Source: Candidatus Zixiibacteriota bacterium (lineage in GTDB: Bacteria; Zixibacteria; MSB-5A5; CAIYYT01). From it: DNA of 64,000 nt. The notes beneath the pieces are model-generated. The model was not told the DNA's origin. It saw only the letters and a list, made by a program, of their open reading frames with translations, and did no database searches. Every line of letters begins with the position of its first letter. The stretch's first letter is position 1. The translations under genes were made by a program, and so were the position numbers. The DNA is taken from NCBI GenBank assembly GCA_020853795.1, contig JADYYF010000071.1:21759-85758 (forward strand), in the 5' to 3' direction. Shown piece by piece: positions 1-8,706 of the stretch.

Positions 1-1693
1 CCGAGTCGGTCATGATCGCCGTCACGCGGTCCAAGCCCAGTGCAATGCCCCCGTGCGGCGGAGCGCCGTATTTCAAAGCATTCAGCAAGAAACCGAACAT
101 CCGCTCCGCGCGGGCATCGTCCATTCCGAGAATGTTCAGCACTTTCTTCTGCATATCTGAGCGATAATTACGAATTCCCCCCGAGGCCAACTCGAATCCG
201 TTGCAGACCAGATCGTACTGATTTGCGCGAATCCGCGCCCACGGGTGATTTGGATCGGCTAGCGCCAGCGAACTCGTGAAGCCCTCATCAAGCAGTGGAA
301 TATCCGGCTCCTTCGGCGACGTCACGATGTTGTGCATCGCATCAAACCGGCCGATCTCCTTGTTGTACTCGAACAATGGGAAATCGGTCACCCACAGAAA
401 CACGTACTTCGACTTATCGATCAGCCCGAACCTCTTGCCGCAATAACTGCGCACGCGGCCGAGGATCATTTCGGTCGGCAGCTTGACACCGGCGGCAATC
501 AGAATCAAATCGCCGTCGTGTGCCTGCCCCAATTCTTTCAACTTCGCGACGGTCTGATCCGTGAGGAACTTCTTGATCGGCGATTTCACTTCCTCAGCCA
601 GCGCGATCCACGCCAGCCCCTTCGCTCCGGCAAGTTTGGCCTCAGCCTCGATCTCCTCAAGCTGCTTGCGCGAAAGTCCGGCCTGCCCCTTGACGACCAT
701 GCCTTTGACGACACCGCCCGTAGCGAGGGCATCGGCGAACACTTTGAATTCGGTCCCGCCAAATGCCGGCCCGAAATCCACCAGCTTCATCTCATAGCGA
801 CAGTCCGGCTTGTCGGAGCCGTACTCGCTCATGATCTGGTCATACGGAAATCGCGGAAACGGCGCTGCGATGTCGACATTCATCACTTGCCGGAACGCAT
901 ACTTCATCATTCCCTCGACGACCGTGAAAATGTCGTCCTGCGTGACAAACGACATCTCGATGTCAATCTGCGTATGCTCCGGCTGGCGGTCGGCGCGCAG
1001 GTCTTCGTCGCGCAGACAGCGTGCGAGCTGGAAATAACGGTCGAAGCCGGCAATCATCAGGATTTGCTTGAATAACTGCGGCGATTGCGGCAGCGCGTAG
1101 AACTTGCCCGGATGCACTCGCGACGGCACCACGTAGTCGCGCGCGCCCTCCGGCGTCGAGCGCATCATCAACGGCGTCTCGATCTCAAGGAATCTCTGCT
1201 CGTGCATATACTGCCGCACCGCAAACGCCAGCCGATGGCGCAGCTCGATCTTGTCCGCCAGAAAACGGCGGCGCAGATCGAGATAGCGGTAGGTCAGCCG
1301 CAAGTCTTCATTGGCCGTAGTCTCTTCCTCAATTTCAAACGGCGGCGTCTCCGACTCGGCCAGCACTTCGAAATCGCGCACGTCCACCTCGATTGCGCCG
1401 GTCGCAAGGTTCGGATTGATCATCCCCTCCGGACGCAGCATCACCGTGCCGACGACGGCAATGACGAATTCGCCGCGGAAATGCCCCGCCTCGTTCATCT
1501 GTTCCTCGGTGAAATTCTGCGGATGGAAAACCACCTGCGTGATGCCAAACCGGTCGCGCAGATCGATAAACAGGATTCCGCCGTGATTGCGATATTTCTT
1601 GACCCAGCCGTTGAGCCGGACCGTTTGCCCCGCGTGCGCCTTGGTCAGTTCGCCGCAGGTGTGCGTGCGTTGAAATTGCGAAAAAGGTCTCAT
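1..1693 (-). CDS. aspS: Aspartyl-tRNA synthetase, 3' end cut by window edge
   Basis: Class II aminoacyl-tRNA synthetase charging tRNA-Asp (or Asp/Asn in non-discriminating forms) in the cytoplasm. Read on the minus strand from ATG at 1693 (MRPFSQFQRTHTCGEL), 564 codons are present before the window ends. An N-terminal OB-fold anticodon-binding region (about residues 1-105, with NGWVKKYRNHGG) is followed by class II motif 2, RDEDLRADRQPEHTQID, near 960-1010, and motif 3, GIALGLDRV, at about 28-55. The C-terminal few dozen residues lie outside. Whether it is discriminating cannot be decided from what is visible. Very secure as a family call. Confidence 0.95.
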   Translation of the reverse strand, partial: MRPFSQFQRTHTCGELTKAHAGQTVRLNGWVKKYRNHGGILFIDLRDRFGITQVVFHPQNFTEEQMNEAGHFRGEFVIAVVGTVMLRPEGMINPNLATGAIEVDVRDFEVLAESETPPFEIEEETTANEDLRLTYRYLDLRRRFLADKIELRHRLAFAVRQYMHEQRFLEIETPLMMRSTPEGARDYVVPSRVHPGKFYALPQSPQLFKQILMIAGFDRYFQLARCLRDEDLRADRQPEHTQIDIEMSFVTQDDIFTVVEGMMKYAFRQVMNVDIAAPFPRFPYDQIMSEYGSDKPDCRYEMKLVDFGPAFGGTEFKVFADALATGGVVKGMVVKGQAGLSRKQLEEIEAEAKLAGAKGLAWIALAEEVKSPIKKFLTDQTVAKLKELGQAHDGDLILIAAGVKLPTEMILGRVRSYCGKRFGLIDKSKYVFLWVTDFPLFEYNKEIGRFDAMHNIVTSPKEPDIPLLDEGFTSSLALADPNHPWARIRANQYDLVCNGFELASGGIRNYRSDMQKKVLNILGMDDARAERMFGFLLNALKYGAPPHGGIALGLDRVTAIMTDS

Positions 1694-1716
1694 TCTGCTT
1701 CCGTAATCATAGTTTT

Positions 1717-1743
1717 CCCACCCTTCGCTCCGCTCCGGGTGGG
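1717..1743. repeat. Short hairpin repeat, family A copy 1
   Basis: Inverted repeat CCCACCC (1717-1723) / GGGTGGG (1737-1743) with a loop ending in CGCTCC, in the gap between aspS and mntP. A second intergenic copy with the same arms and the same CGCTCCGGGTGGG right side lies at 60663-60690, so it looks like a dispersed REP-like element, not a gene-specific terminator (no T tract). Confidence 0.5.
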
Positions 1744-1888
1744 CGACAGTTGGCACGAGATTGTGCGATTGGCCGCGAATTTAGCGGCGGATTAGCCGCG
1801 AAGATAATCAAATAGAGAGATTTTCAAAGAGGAATTGTTGGCATCGCCGATCGCTTCCTGACCACGCCCGATGCCTCAACATTTCTCG

Positions 1889-1916
1889 TTGCAATGCTGG
1901 CGATCTCTGCTACTTT
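1889..1916 (+). promoter_or_regulatory. Putative promoter of mntP
   Basis: TTGCAA (1889-1894), 16-bp spacer, TACTTT (1911-1916), about 50 bp upstream of the mntP start. The N16 spacing matches the other promoters seen in this window. The rest of the 276-bp gap holds the family A hairpin. I looked for a yybP-ykoY manganese riboswitch, common upstream of mntP, and did not recognise one. Confidence 0.35.
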
Positions 1917-1969
1917 CCCTGAATGATGAGCGTTCCGACAGCGACAACTAATGCCGAGAACCGATCCCA

Positions 1970-2533
1970 ATGAGTTTGTTGACCGTTCTCGCCATCGCCG
2001 TCGGTCTGGCGATGGACGCCTTCGCCGTCGCGGTCGCGGTCGGGACGCGCCTGCACCCGCTTACCTTTCGCCACTACTTCCGCCTCTCATTTCACTTCGG
2101 ACTCTTCCAGGCACTGATGCCGGTCATCGGCTGGTACCTCGGCACCAAGGTCGAACATCTGATCGGTTCCCTCGACCACTGGCTCGCCTTTGCCTTGTTG
2201 GTCTGGATCGGCGGCAAGATGCTGTTTGATGCTTACCGCCACAAAGAGCACATCAACGTCGCCCTCGCCGATCCGACGCGCAAGTGGTCGCTGGTGCTGT
2301 TGTCGATCGCGACCAGCATCGATGCGCTGGCGGTCGGTCTGTCGGTGGCGCTGCTGCAGGTCAGTATCCTGATGCCGAGCGTCGTGATCGGCATCGTCGC
2401 GCTAGCCTTCACCGCGATCGGCTTGCTCTGCGGCCACTGTCTCGGCGCGCGCATCGGCCGCCGCGCGGAATTTGTCGGCGGCATCATCCTGATCGTGATC
2501 GGGGCGCGCATTCTGATTGCGCATCTGATTTGA
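1970..2533 (+). CDS. mntP: Putative manganese efflux pump MntP
   Basis: Inner-membrane Mn(II) exporter of the MntP (formerly DUF204) family, 187 residues, the usual size. The family's duplicated signature is visible: AMDAFAVAVAVG in the first half (residues about 14-25) and SIDALAVGLSV in the second, each providing a membrane Asp. About six hydrophobic segments fill the protein. ATG at 1970 has no clear Shine-Dalgarno; a possible promoter lies at 1889. The following gene is on the same strand but has its own promoter, so mntP is probably monocistronic. Confidence 0.9.
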   Translation: MSLLTVLAIAVGLAMDAFAVAVAVGTRLHPLTFRHYFRLSFHFGLFQALMPVIGWYLGTKVEHLIGSLDHWLAFALLVWIGGKMLFDAYRHKEHINVALADPTRKWSLVLLSIATSIDALAVGLSVALLQVSILMPSVVIGIVALAFTAIGLLCGHCLGARIGRRAEFVGGIILIVIGARILIAHLI

Positions 2534-2564
2534 TCGCGCCACAGTGCGCCGGTCCATATTTCGA

Positions 2565-2593
2565 TTGCATTCTTTGCGCGGAACTCGTATACA
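2565..2593 (+). promoter_or_regulatory. Putative promoter of S9 peptidase gene
   Basis: TTGCAT (2565-2570), 17-bp spacer, TATACA (2588-2593), about 58 bp upstream of the ATG at 2652, which also has a good ribosome-binding site (AAGGAGAATTC just before it). Confidence 0.5.
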
Positions 2594-2651
2594 AGCTTCT
2601 ACGTAAACTGCAACTATCGAAACGAGTTGCAGCTGCCCTGAAGGAGAATTC

Positions 2652-4646
2652 ATGAAGAAGCGCAAAATCACCAAGGATGACTTGCTGAAAATGAAGTTTG
2701 TCGACGGCGTTGCCTTGTCGCCGGACGAAACCGAAATCGCGGTCAACGTCCGCACCATTGCCGCAGACAAGAAGAAATACCATTCGCATTTGTACATGAT
2801 CAACGTCGACGGCTCCGACCTGCGCCAGTACACGCACGGCGAGGTCTCCGATTCGGTGCCGGTGTTTTCACGCGACGGCAAGTGGCTGGCGTTTGTATCG
2901 AAGCGCAATGACAAGAAGGGCATCTACGTCATGCCGCGCCACGGCGGCGAACCGCGGCTGCTCAACGATATGGAAGGCGATTTCGGCGACCTGCAGTTCA
3001 CGCCTGACTCCAAGAAGATTCTGTGCACGTTTCGCAAGTACGACGACGTGCCCAAGACCAAGGACGGTAAGCGCGAAACTCCGGTCTATCGCCATATCAC
3101 CCGGTTGTTCCACAAGCTCGACAACTACGGCTTTATGCCGAAAGAGGAAGCGCAGATCTGGACGATCGACCTGACGACGGGCAAAGGCACCCAGCTCACC
3201 AAGGGCGGCGTCGAGAAGTCCTCGGTGACCTGCTCGCCGGACGGCCGCTGGATTGCCTATGTCACCAACATCCAGCGCAACTTCGATCTCTATCCCGATC
3301 TGCAGGATATCTTCATCATGCCTGCCCATGGCGGCAAGGCGCGATTGATTGCGACACCCAAAGGTCCGCTCGGCTTCGTCAAGTTCTCGCCCGACGGCAA
3401 ATTCCTCGCCTATCTCGGCCACGACAACCCCGATGACTCCTGGGGCGTGACCAACTGGAACGCCTGGAAAGTCCCGGTGCGCGGCGGCAAAGCGGTCAAT
3501 CTTACCAAACGACTTGACCGCTACTGCATGGACGAGACGATCTCCGATACCGTCGAAGCCCACTCCGGCGGTCTGGTGCATTGGTCACCCGACGGCCGCT
3601 GGATTTACTTTGTGCTCAGCGACTCCGGCAGCACCAATCTCTACCGCGTCTCTGCCAGCGGCCGCGTCATCGAGCCGGTCGTGCGCGGCAAACAGCATGT
3701 CATGGGCGCCTCCCTCAACGGCAAAACGACCAAAGTCGCCCTCGTGATCTCGAATCACACTTTGCCGGCGGAAGTCCATGCGTTCGACCTCGTCAAGCGC
3801 AATGCCCGGGTCGAGAAATTGACCGCCTTCAACAAAGCGCTCATGGACGAAATCATGCTGGCCAAGCCGGAGGAAATCATTTTCCGCGGCAAGGGTAACT
3901 ATCCGGTCCACGGCTGGATCATGAAACCGCCCGATTTCTCGCCGCGCCGCAAGTATCCGTCGGTGCTGGAGATTCACGGCGGTCCGCGCGTGCAGTACGG
4001 CAACAGCTTCTTCCACGAATTCCAGGTGCTCGCCGCTGCCGGCTATGTCGTGTATTTCAGCAACATCCGCGGCGGTCAGGGTTATGGCGAGAAGCACGCT
4101 GACACCATTACCAACGCCTGGGGCACGGTCGATTTCGATGACTGTATGGCATTCGCCGACTACATGGAAGCCAAGCCCTACATTAACAAGAAGCGCATGG
4201 GCGTGACCGGCGGCAGCTACGGTGGTTACATGACCAATTGGATCGTCGGGCACACCAACCGCTTTGCCGCGGCGATCACCCAGCGCTCGGTCGTCAATCT
4301 CGAGTCGATGTTTGGCTCCTCCGATATCGGCTACCTGATGACGAAGGAAATCTTCGGCACGCCTTACAACAATCTCGATAATTGGCGCAAGATGTCGCCG
4401 CTGACCTATGTCAAGAAGATCCGCACGCCGCTGCTGATCTCGCACTCGGAGCAGGACTTGCGCTGCCCGATCGAGCAGGGTGAGCAGCTATTCATTTCAC
4501 TCAAGATGCTCGGCCGGACGGTCGAGATGATCCGCTTCCCGGATGAACCGCACGGCTTGTCGCGTTGCGGCCGGCCCGACCGGCGGCTGGTGCGGCTCGA
4601 GTGGTTCGTCAAGTGGTTTGACCGCTACCTGAAAGGCAAGAAGTAG
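2652..4646 (+). CDS. S9 family prolyl oligopeptidase/acylaminoacyl-peptidase
   Basis: Serine peptidase of 664 residues with an N-terminal seven-bladed beta-propeller (repeated SPDG/SRDG/TPDS blade motifs such as FSRDGKWLAFVS and CSPDGRWIAYV, residues about 1-390) and a C-terminal alpha/beta hydrolase domain. Catalytic triad visible as Ser522 in GGSYGG, Asp602 in SEQDLRCP and His634 in EPHGL. No signal peptide, so it is expected in the cytoplasm, cleaving peptides or removing N-terminal blocked residues. Strong RBS before ATG 2652. The stop codon overlaps the GTG start of the next gene (TAGTG), suggesting translational coupling. DPP IV-like or acylaminoacyl activity cannot be told apart from sequence. 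Confidence 0.92.
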   Translation: MKKRKITKDDLLKMKFVDGVALSPDETEIAVNVRTIAADKKKYHSHLYMINVDGSDLRQYTHGEVSDSVPVFSRDGKWLAFVSKRNDKKGIYVMPRHGGEPRLLNDMEGDFGDLQFTPDSKKILCTFRKYDDVPKTKDGKRETPVYRHITRLFHKLDNYGFMPKEEAQIWTIDLTTGKGTQLTKGGVEKSSVTCSPDGRWIAYVTNIQRNFDLYPDLQDIFIMPAHGGKARLIATPKGPLGFVKFSPDGKFLAYLGHDNPDDSWGVTNWNAWKVPVRGGKAVNLTKRLDRYCMDETISDTVEAHSGGLVHWSPDGRWIYFVLSDSGSTNLYRVSASGRVIEPVVRGKQHVMGASLNGKTTKVALVISNHTLPAEVHAFDLVKRNARVEKLTAFNKALMDEIMLAKPEEIIFRGKGNYPVHGWIMKPPDFSPRRKYPSVLEIHGGPRVQYGNSFFHEFQVLAAAGYVVYFSNIRGGQGYGEKHADTITNAWGTVDFDDCMAFADYMEAKPYINKKRMGVTGGSYGGYMTNWIVGHTNRFAAAITQRSVVNLESMFGSSDIGYLMTKEIFGTPYNNLDNWRKMSPLTYVKKIRTPLLISHSEQDLRCPIEQGEQLFISLKMLGRTVEMIRFPDEPHGLSRCGRPDRRLVRLEWFVKWFDRYLKGKK

Positions 4647-4948
4647 TGGCCGCTGGAGCTGCTGCCGGAAGCGGCGCGGCTGCGGCCGCCGCCAAAGCCG
4701 CGCGCGAACAAATTGAACTCAAGCTCAAATGGGAGATTGTGACGATGTTCGAACCGATTGCCTGCCCCTCATGCGGTCGCGGCAAACTTCTGCCGCTGCT
4801 CATGACTAACGCCACCAACTGGGTGTGCAGCGAGCCGACCTGCACCTACATCATCCATCAGCATGGCTCGGACAACACCAAGGTTTGGAAAGGGCTGGCG
4901 CACAAACCGAACCAGCAGCCCTCTGACGGCTGGCTAGAAACGCCCTAG
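4646..4948 (+). CDS. Small zinc-ribbon protein, function unknown
   Basis: 100-residue frame starting at GTG 4646, overlapping the stop of the peptidase gene by one base. The first 20 residues are Ala/Gly-rich, followed by a charged helix, then a compact zinc ribbon: CPSCGRGKLLP then CSEPTC, i.e. CxxC...CxxxxC, followed by a C-terminal tail. An internal ATG at 4745 with GGGAG 8 bp upstream would give a 67-residue protein made only of the ribbon; either start is possible. I do not recognise a named family. Coupling to the peptidase may be mere packing. Confidence 0.55.
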   Translation: MAAGAAAGSGAAAAAAKAAREQIELKLKWEIVTMFEPIACPSCGRGKLLPLLMTNATNWVCSEPTCTYIIHQHGSDNTKVWKGLAHKPNQQPSDGWLETP

Positions 4949-5007
4949 CTTCAACGAGCAGAGAGGTTCGCCGGCGGCGCGCCTCTCTGCCCGCCCGCAC
5001 ATTCAAT

Positions 5008-6258
5008 TCACCAGCGGAACTCAATTTCGACGCGCCGATTCTGTTCGCGGCCGGCGCGCGTGCGATTGGAGGCAATCGGATTGACCGCCCCGCGCCCGAT
5101 CGCCTCCAGGCGCTCGCGGGCGACTCCGCGTGTCACAAGGTAATCGCGCACCGAGCGCGCCCGCGCCTGGGACAGCTTCAGATTCGCGTCTTCGCCGCCC
5201 AGATTATCTGTATGGCAAACGATCGCTGCTCGCACTTCCGGAAACATCTGCAGCAATGCCGCCACCGAGTCCACGGCAATTCCGCGCTCCGCTCGCAGCA
5301 GCGTGTCGCCGGGCGCGAACAGCGCGTGCAGTACCTGCCGGCGCAAGTAAACCTCGTAATCCGGACATCCGTGCGCGTCGACAACGATCCCTCCCGCTGT
5401 GCCAGGGCATGTATCGAGCGAATCGACGACGCCGTCATCGTCAGAGTCGATCTTCGCGCTGGCGGAGTCGACCCGCGCCGGTAGCGGCACCATCAGAGTC
5501 GAATCGGTCGGCGATCGCTGCGGCTGCACTTCGTAGACGCGGCGTTCGGATTCTCTCTCGCGTCGTGGGCGCAACTTCGCGGCACCGCCACGACTGGACG
5601 ATCGCCCGCCAAAGCTGATCGAGATTCCGGCAACTGCGCTGACAATTCCCCGCGATCGGGAGTCATTGACCCAATCGGCGAAGTCGGTTCCCAAGCCGGT
5701 GAGATACATCAGGGTCGTCGTCAGATCGATCGCAATCCGGCTTGAAATCTGATACTCCAGTCCCAGCGCGGCGCTGGCGGCGATTTCCGTGGCCGCCAAA
5801 TCAGTCTTGCCGCCGTCGCTGGACCGCACCACGAGTCTTGCGCCATCCGCGCGCAAATGTACGCTCCAGAGCACCGCTGCCGCCTGCGCCTGCAAGAACG
5901 GCGCCAGTCCACCCCGTTCCTTTAGATAAAGCCGTGGTCCGAAGCTAAGAGTCGTCAGCTTCCAGCGGCGATTGGATCGGTCATTGTCAATATCGAGGAA
6001 AGATGCTACGCACGTATCGTTGTCGATCTGGGCGTGTTGTAGCGACGCCGTCAGTGCCAGCCGTTTTGTTAACTGGATTTGCGCATCGAAGCCGAAGGCG
6101 GGCGCCAGAAGCCAGATCTGCGCCGAGTCATTGAGTACCGGCTGTAGGACACCGCCGTGAAGCTGAATCGTGTAGACGCGACCGCTGCCGCCGACCGCCG
6201 TGGAAGCAACACAAACCGCAGCAAGCAACAGGAGGACAATCCACGCGCGCAGACCCAT
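5008..6258 (-). CDS. OmpA-family outer-membrane protein with thrombospondin type 3 repeat
   Basis: 417-residue protein linking outer membrane and peptidoglycan. Start chosen at ATG 6258 because it opens a clean signal peptide (MGLRAWIVLLLLAAVCVAS); the frame extends to a GTG at 6315 inside spoIID. Residues about 25-240 have alternating patterns typical of a beta barrel or secreted beta domain; a calcium-binding type 3 repeat (DSDDDGVVDSLDTCPG) leads into an OmpA C-terminal domain with the peptidoglycan-contacting Asp (CHTDN) and Arg (QNRRVEIEF). Last gene of the diguanylate cyclase-nagZ-anmK-spoIID run, 31 bp after spoIID, so wall anchoring fits the operon theme. Confidence 0.85.
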   Translation of the reverse strand: MGLRAWIVLLLLAAVCVASTAVGGSGRVYTIQLHGGVLQPVLNDSAQIWLLAPAFGFDAQIQLTKRLALTASLQHAQIDNDTCVASFLDIDNDRSNRRWKLTTLSFGPRLYLKERGGLAPFLQAQAAAVLWSVHLRADGARLVVRSSDGGKTDLAATEIAASAALGLEYQISSRIAIDLTTTLMYLTGLGTDFADWVNDSRSRGIVSAVAGISISFGGRSSSRGGAAKLRPRRERESERRVYEVQPQRSPTDSTLMVPLPARVDSASAKIDSDDDGVVDSLDTCPGTAGGIVVDAHGCPDYEVYLRRQVLHALFAPGDTLLRAERGIAVDSVAALLQMFPEVRAAIVCHTDNLGGEDANLKLSQARARSVRDYLVTRGVARERLEAIGRGAVNPIASNRTRAGREQNRRVEIEFRW

Positions 6259-6289
6259 GATCCGAAGATCGATCAGTTCAACTCGGCGC

Positions 6290-7537
6290 TCAATACATTT
6301 TTTGGATCTGCGCACCGGTGTAATAGTGAGTCAAAATCTCCCGGTAGGTCTGCCCCGCGCGAGCGCGGCCGATGGCGCCGCACTGGCACATGCCGATCCC
6401 GTGCCCGTAGCCGCGGCCGCTGACCTGCACCGCCGTCACCAGGCCGGCGGAATCGCGCACCAACTGAAAATCCACATCCGACGAACGCAGGATCCCGCCG
6501 CCATTCGGCCGCGTAATCGCCCAGCGAATCTGGTCCTTAGTCAGGTACACGTCGCCGCGCTCAGTGGTGACGCGCAGCGTAATGGCACGACCGCCGGTCG
6601 CGCGCGACTGCACCGTCATGGCGAGCAACTGCGTGCCCAGGGTACTCGCATCCTTGCGTCCCGCTTCCAGATACTTGCGAATCGACGCCAGCACCGAATC
6701 CGCCGCCAAGGTTTCGTCCCAGGTGTAGTACTTCGACCAATTGCAGAAGGTGTCATCCGGTACGCTCTGCAGGTATGAACGCGGCTCCTTGTCCCAGACG
6801 TCGGCTACCGCATCGGTGTGACCGCCGCAGGTCGAGTGGTAGTAGGTCTCGATCAGTTCACCGTCCGCCATCAGGACTTCGCCGCGCGTTTCGCGCAGGG
6901 CCTGATCGGTCAGGCGCTGCTCACCGTCGACGCCGATATACACCTGGTCGAGAATCTCGTTAACCATGTCGTATTGTTTGTTGGGATATTTCCCGCGCGT
7001 CACCAGCGCATAGGTGCGCGCCGCCACCGCCTGCGCTTTGACTGCTTCATATTCATCCTGATTGCGCCGGCCAATTTCCGGCGCCAGTACGCCGCGCAGA
7101 TAGTCCTCGAGGTTCAGGACGTTGACGATGTACAAGGTATCGTGGCCGTCGGGATAGAATTCGAAGACACCGCGGAATTTGCGCTTGTCCAGCCACAGCC
7201 ACGACTTCTTGTCCGCCGACACCGTTACTTTTCTGAGTTTCGTTTCCAGCCGGTTGCCGTCGAGATCGGTCAGGGTCAGATATGAGCCTTCCGCTTCGAT
7301 CTTCAAATGCGCTGAGGAGTAATAGGCGGACTTCTCATTGTTGACATCCCAGGTGCGCACCACGCAGTCCCCTTTGGCGCCGAATTTGACCTTGTCCGCT
7401 GTATGCAGGATGCGCACGCGAATCAGCGGCTTCTTGAGCGCATCGTAACCATCTTGCTTGACCGCGTAGTTCATCCGCGCGCAGGCCAGCATCGACACGA
7501 CAAACGTGATGATCGCAACGACGAAGGTTCGCATCAT
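6290..7537 (-). CDS. SpoIID/LytB domain lipoprotein (peptidoglycan glycan-strand hydrolase family)
   Basis: 415-residue protein of the SpoIID/LytB family, whose characterised members (SpoIID) are lytic transglycosylases acting on denuded glycan strands. Lipobox SMLAC places acylated Cys at residue 19. Family signatures: AVKAQAVAARTYAL near residue 167, YYHSTCGGHT near 240 and GRGYGHGIGMCQCGA near 385. Start ATG 7537 overlaps the anmK stop by 4 bp (ATGA), so the two are translationally coupled. Probably faces the periplasm from the outer membrane. The organism need not sporulate: the family is common in non-sporulating FCB bacteria. Confidence 0.88.
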   Translation of the reverse strand: MMRTFVVAIITFVVSMLACARMNYAVKQDGYDALKKPLIRVRILHTADKVKFGAKGDCVVRTWDVNNEKSAYYSSAHLKIEAEGSYLTLTDLDGNRLETKLRKVTVSADKKSWLWLDKRKFRGVFEFYPDGHDTLYIVNVLNLEDYLRGVLAPEIGRRNQDEYEAVKAQAVAARTYALVTRGKYPNKQYDMVNEILDQVYIGVDGEQRLTDQALRETRGEVLMADGELIETYYHSTCGGHTDAVADVWDKEPRSYLQSVPDDTFCNWSKYYTWDETLAADSVLASIRKYLEAGRKDASTLGTQLLAMTVQSRATGGRAITLRVTTERGDVYLTKDQIRWAITRPNGGGILRSSDVDFQLVRDSAGLVTAVQVSGRGYGHGIGMCQCGAIGRARAGQTYREILTHYYTGAQIQKMY

Positions 7538-8706
7538 GGCAATGATATTTTACCCAGCACCGCTCGACGCGCCGCGCCGGTGACCTGGGGCAAATTCCCT
7601 TCCTCACCTTCGATCGCCAGGTTGGCCAGATACGCAAATGTCTCCGCCTCGACGAAATCAACGTTTGACCCGAATTCCGTGGTCAAACCCACGCGTGCCG
7701 GCGCAAAATGCTCCTGCAGTCTCTTCCGTAACGTCACGTTATGCGCGCCGCCGCCGCAGACCAGCACCAACGACGGCGACTCATCGCGGCACAGACGTTG
7801 CGTCTGGCGCCGGATCGTCACTGCCGTGAACTCCGTCAGCGTCGCTGCCGAATCCTCAGGCTTCAACTCTTTGATCAGTGCCTTGACCGGTTCAGCTTCA
7901 AGCAACTTCGCCATTTCCCGGCGATCAAGACTCATCGGCAATGAGCGGGTCACGAACTCACTTCTCAACAATTCTGCCAGCAGTGCGTCATGAACCGCAC
8001 CGGTGGCTGCCACCGCGCCGCCGGCATCATAATTGCGCCCGCAGGCGCTGCGCATCAAGGTGTCGATCAGGCAATTGCCGGGGCCGGTGTCGGTGGCCAG
8101 TACTTCACCGTCGCGTTTGAGTATCGTCACATTGGCGATCCCACCGATATTGACTACCGCCTTCGTTAGCCGCCGCTCGGAAAATCGCAGCGCATGGTAG
8201 ATCGGCGCCAGCGGCGCCCCGCTGCCCCCGACCGCCAGGTCCGCGCTGCGAAAGTCGCTGACTGTGACCACACGCGTTGCTTTTGCCAGGTACTCCGCCT
8301 CACCGATCTGCAATGTGGCGCGCGTCTCGAAACCCGCAACGGTGCGCGGCTGCGACAGGTGGCGCACCGTCTGCCCGTGCGATCCGATCAAATCGATCTG
8401 CTCCCGTGCGAGCTGGTGTGTCCGGCAAAACTCGACGACCGCGCCGGCATAGAAGCGACCCAGCGCGTGACTCGTAGCGCTCAACTCCTCCAGTGACACG
8501 GCCGCGCTATTCGCCAGTTCAAGCACTTTCTCGCGCAGTTCACCAGGATAGGGCGCTGTCGCTGCCGCCAGGTTCCGCAGTGAGCGATCGAGCAAGTTGA
8601 CTTCGCAATAGGCTATATCCAATCCGTCCGCCGACGTCCCCGACATCAATCCGAGGGTGCGCCGCGGCATCTTGTTGGTAATCACTTTGATCAAGGGGTG
8701 AATCAT
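7534..8706 (-). CDS. anmK: Anhydro-N-acetylmuramic acid kinase
   Basis: Cytoplasmic sugar kinase converting 1,6-anhydro-MurNAc to MurNAc-6-phosphate, a step of peptidoglycan recycling. 390 residues, normal size; N-terminal signature LGLMSGTSADGLD (residues about 18-30), IGSHGQTVRH, and DTGPGNCLID are all typical. Overlaps the nagZ stop by 4 bp (ATGA at 8703-8706), so it sits exactly where the substrate-producing enzyme is made. Very secure. Confidence 0.95.
   Translation of the reverse strand: MIHPLIKVITNKMPRRTLGLMSGTSADGLDIAYCEVNLLDRSLRNLAAATAPYPGELREKVLELANSAAVSLEELSATSHALGRFYAGAVVEFCRTHQLAREQIDLIGSHGQTVRHLSQPRTVAGFETRATLQIGEAEYLAKATRVVTVSDFRSADLAVGGSGAPLAPIYHALRFSERRLTKAVVNIGGIANVTILKRDGEVLATDTGPGNCLIDTLMRSACGRNYDAGGAVAATGAVHDALLAELLRSEFVTRSLPMSLDRREMAKLLEAEPVKALIKELKPEDSAATLTEFTAVTIRRQTQRLCRDESPSLVLVCGGGAHNVTLRKRLQEHFAPARVGLTTEFGSNVDFVEAETFAYLANLAIEGEEGNLPQVTGAARRAVLGKISLP

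Noticed and set aside
1694..1969. Manganese (yybP-ykoY) riboswitch before mntP
   Set aside because: Expected paired elements and conserved loop sequences not found; only a repeat hairpin and a weak promoter are visible.
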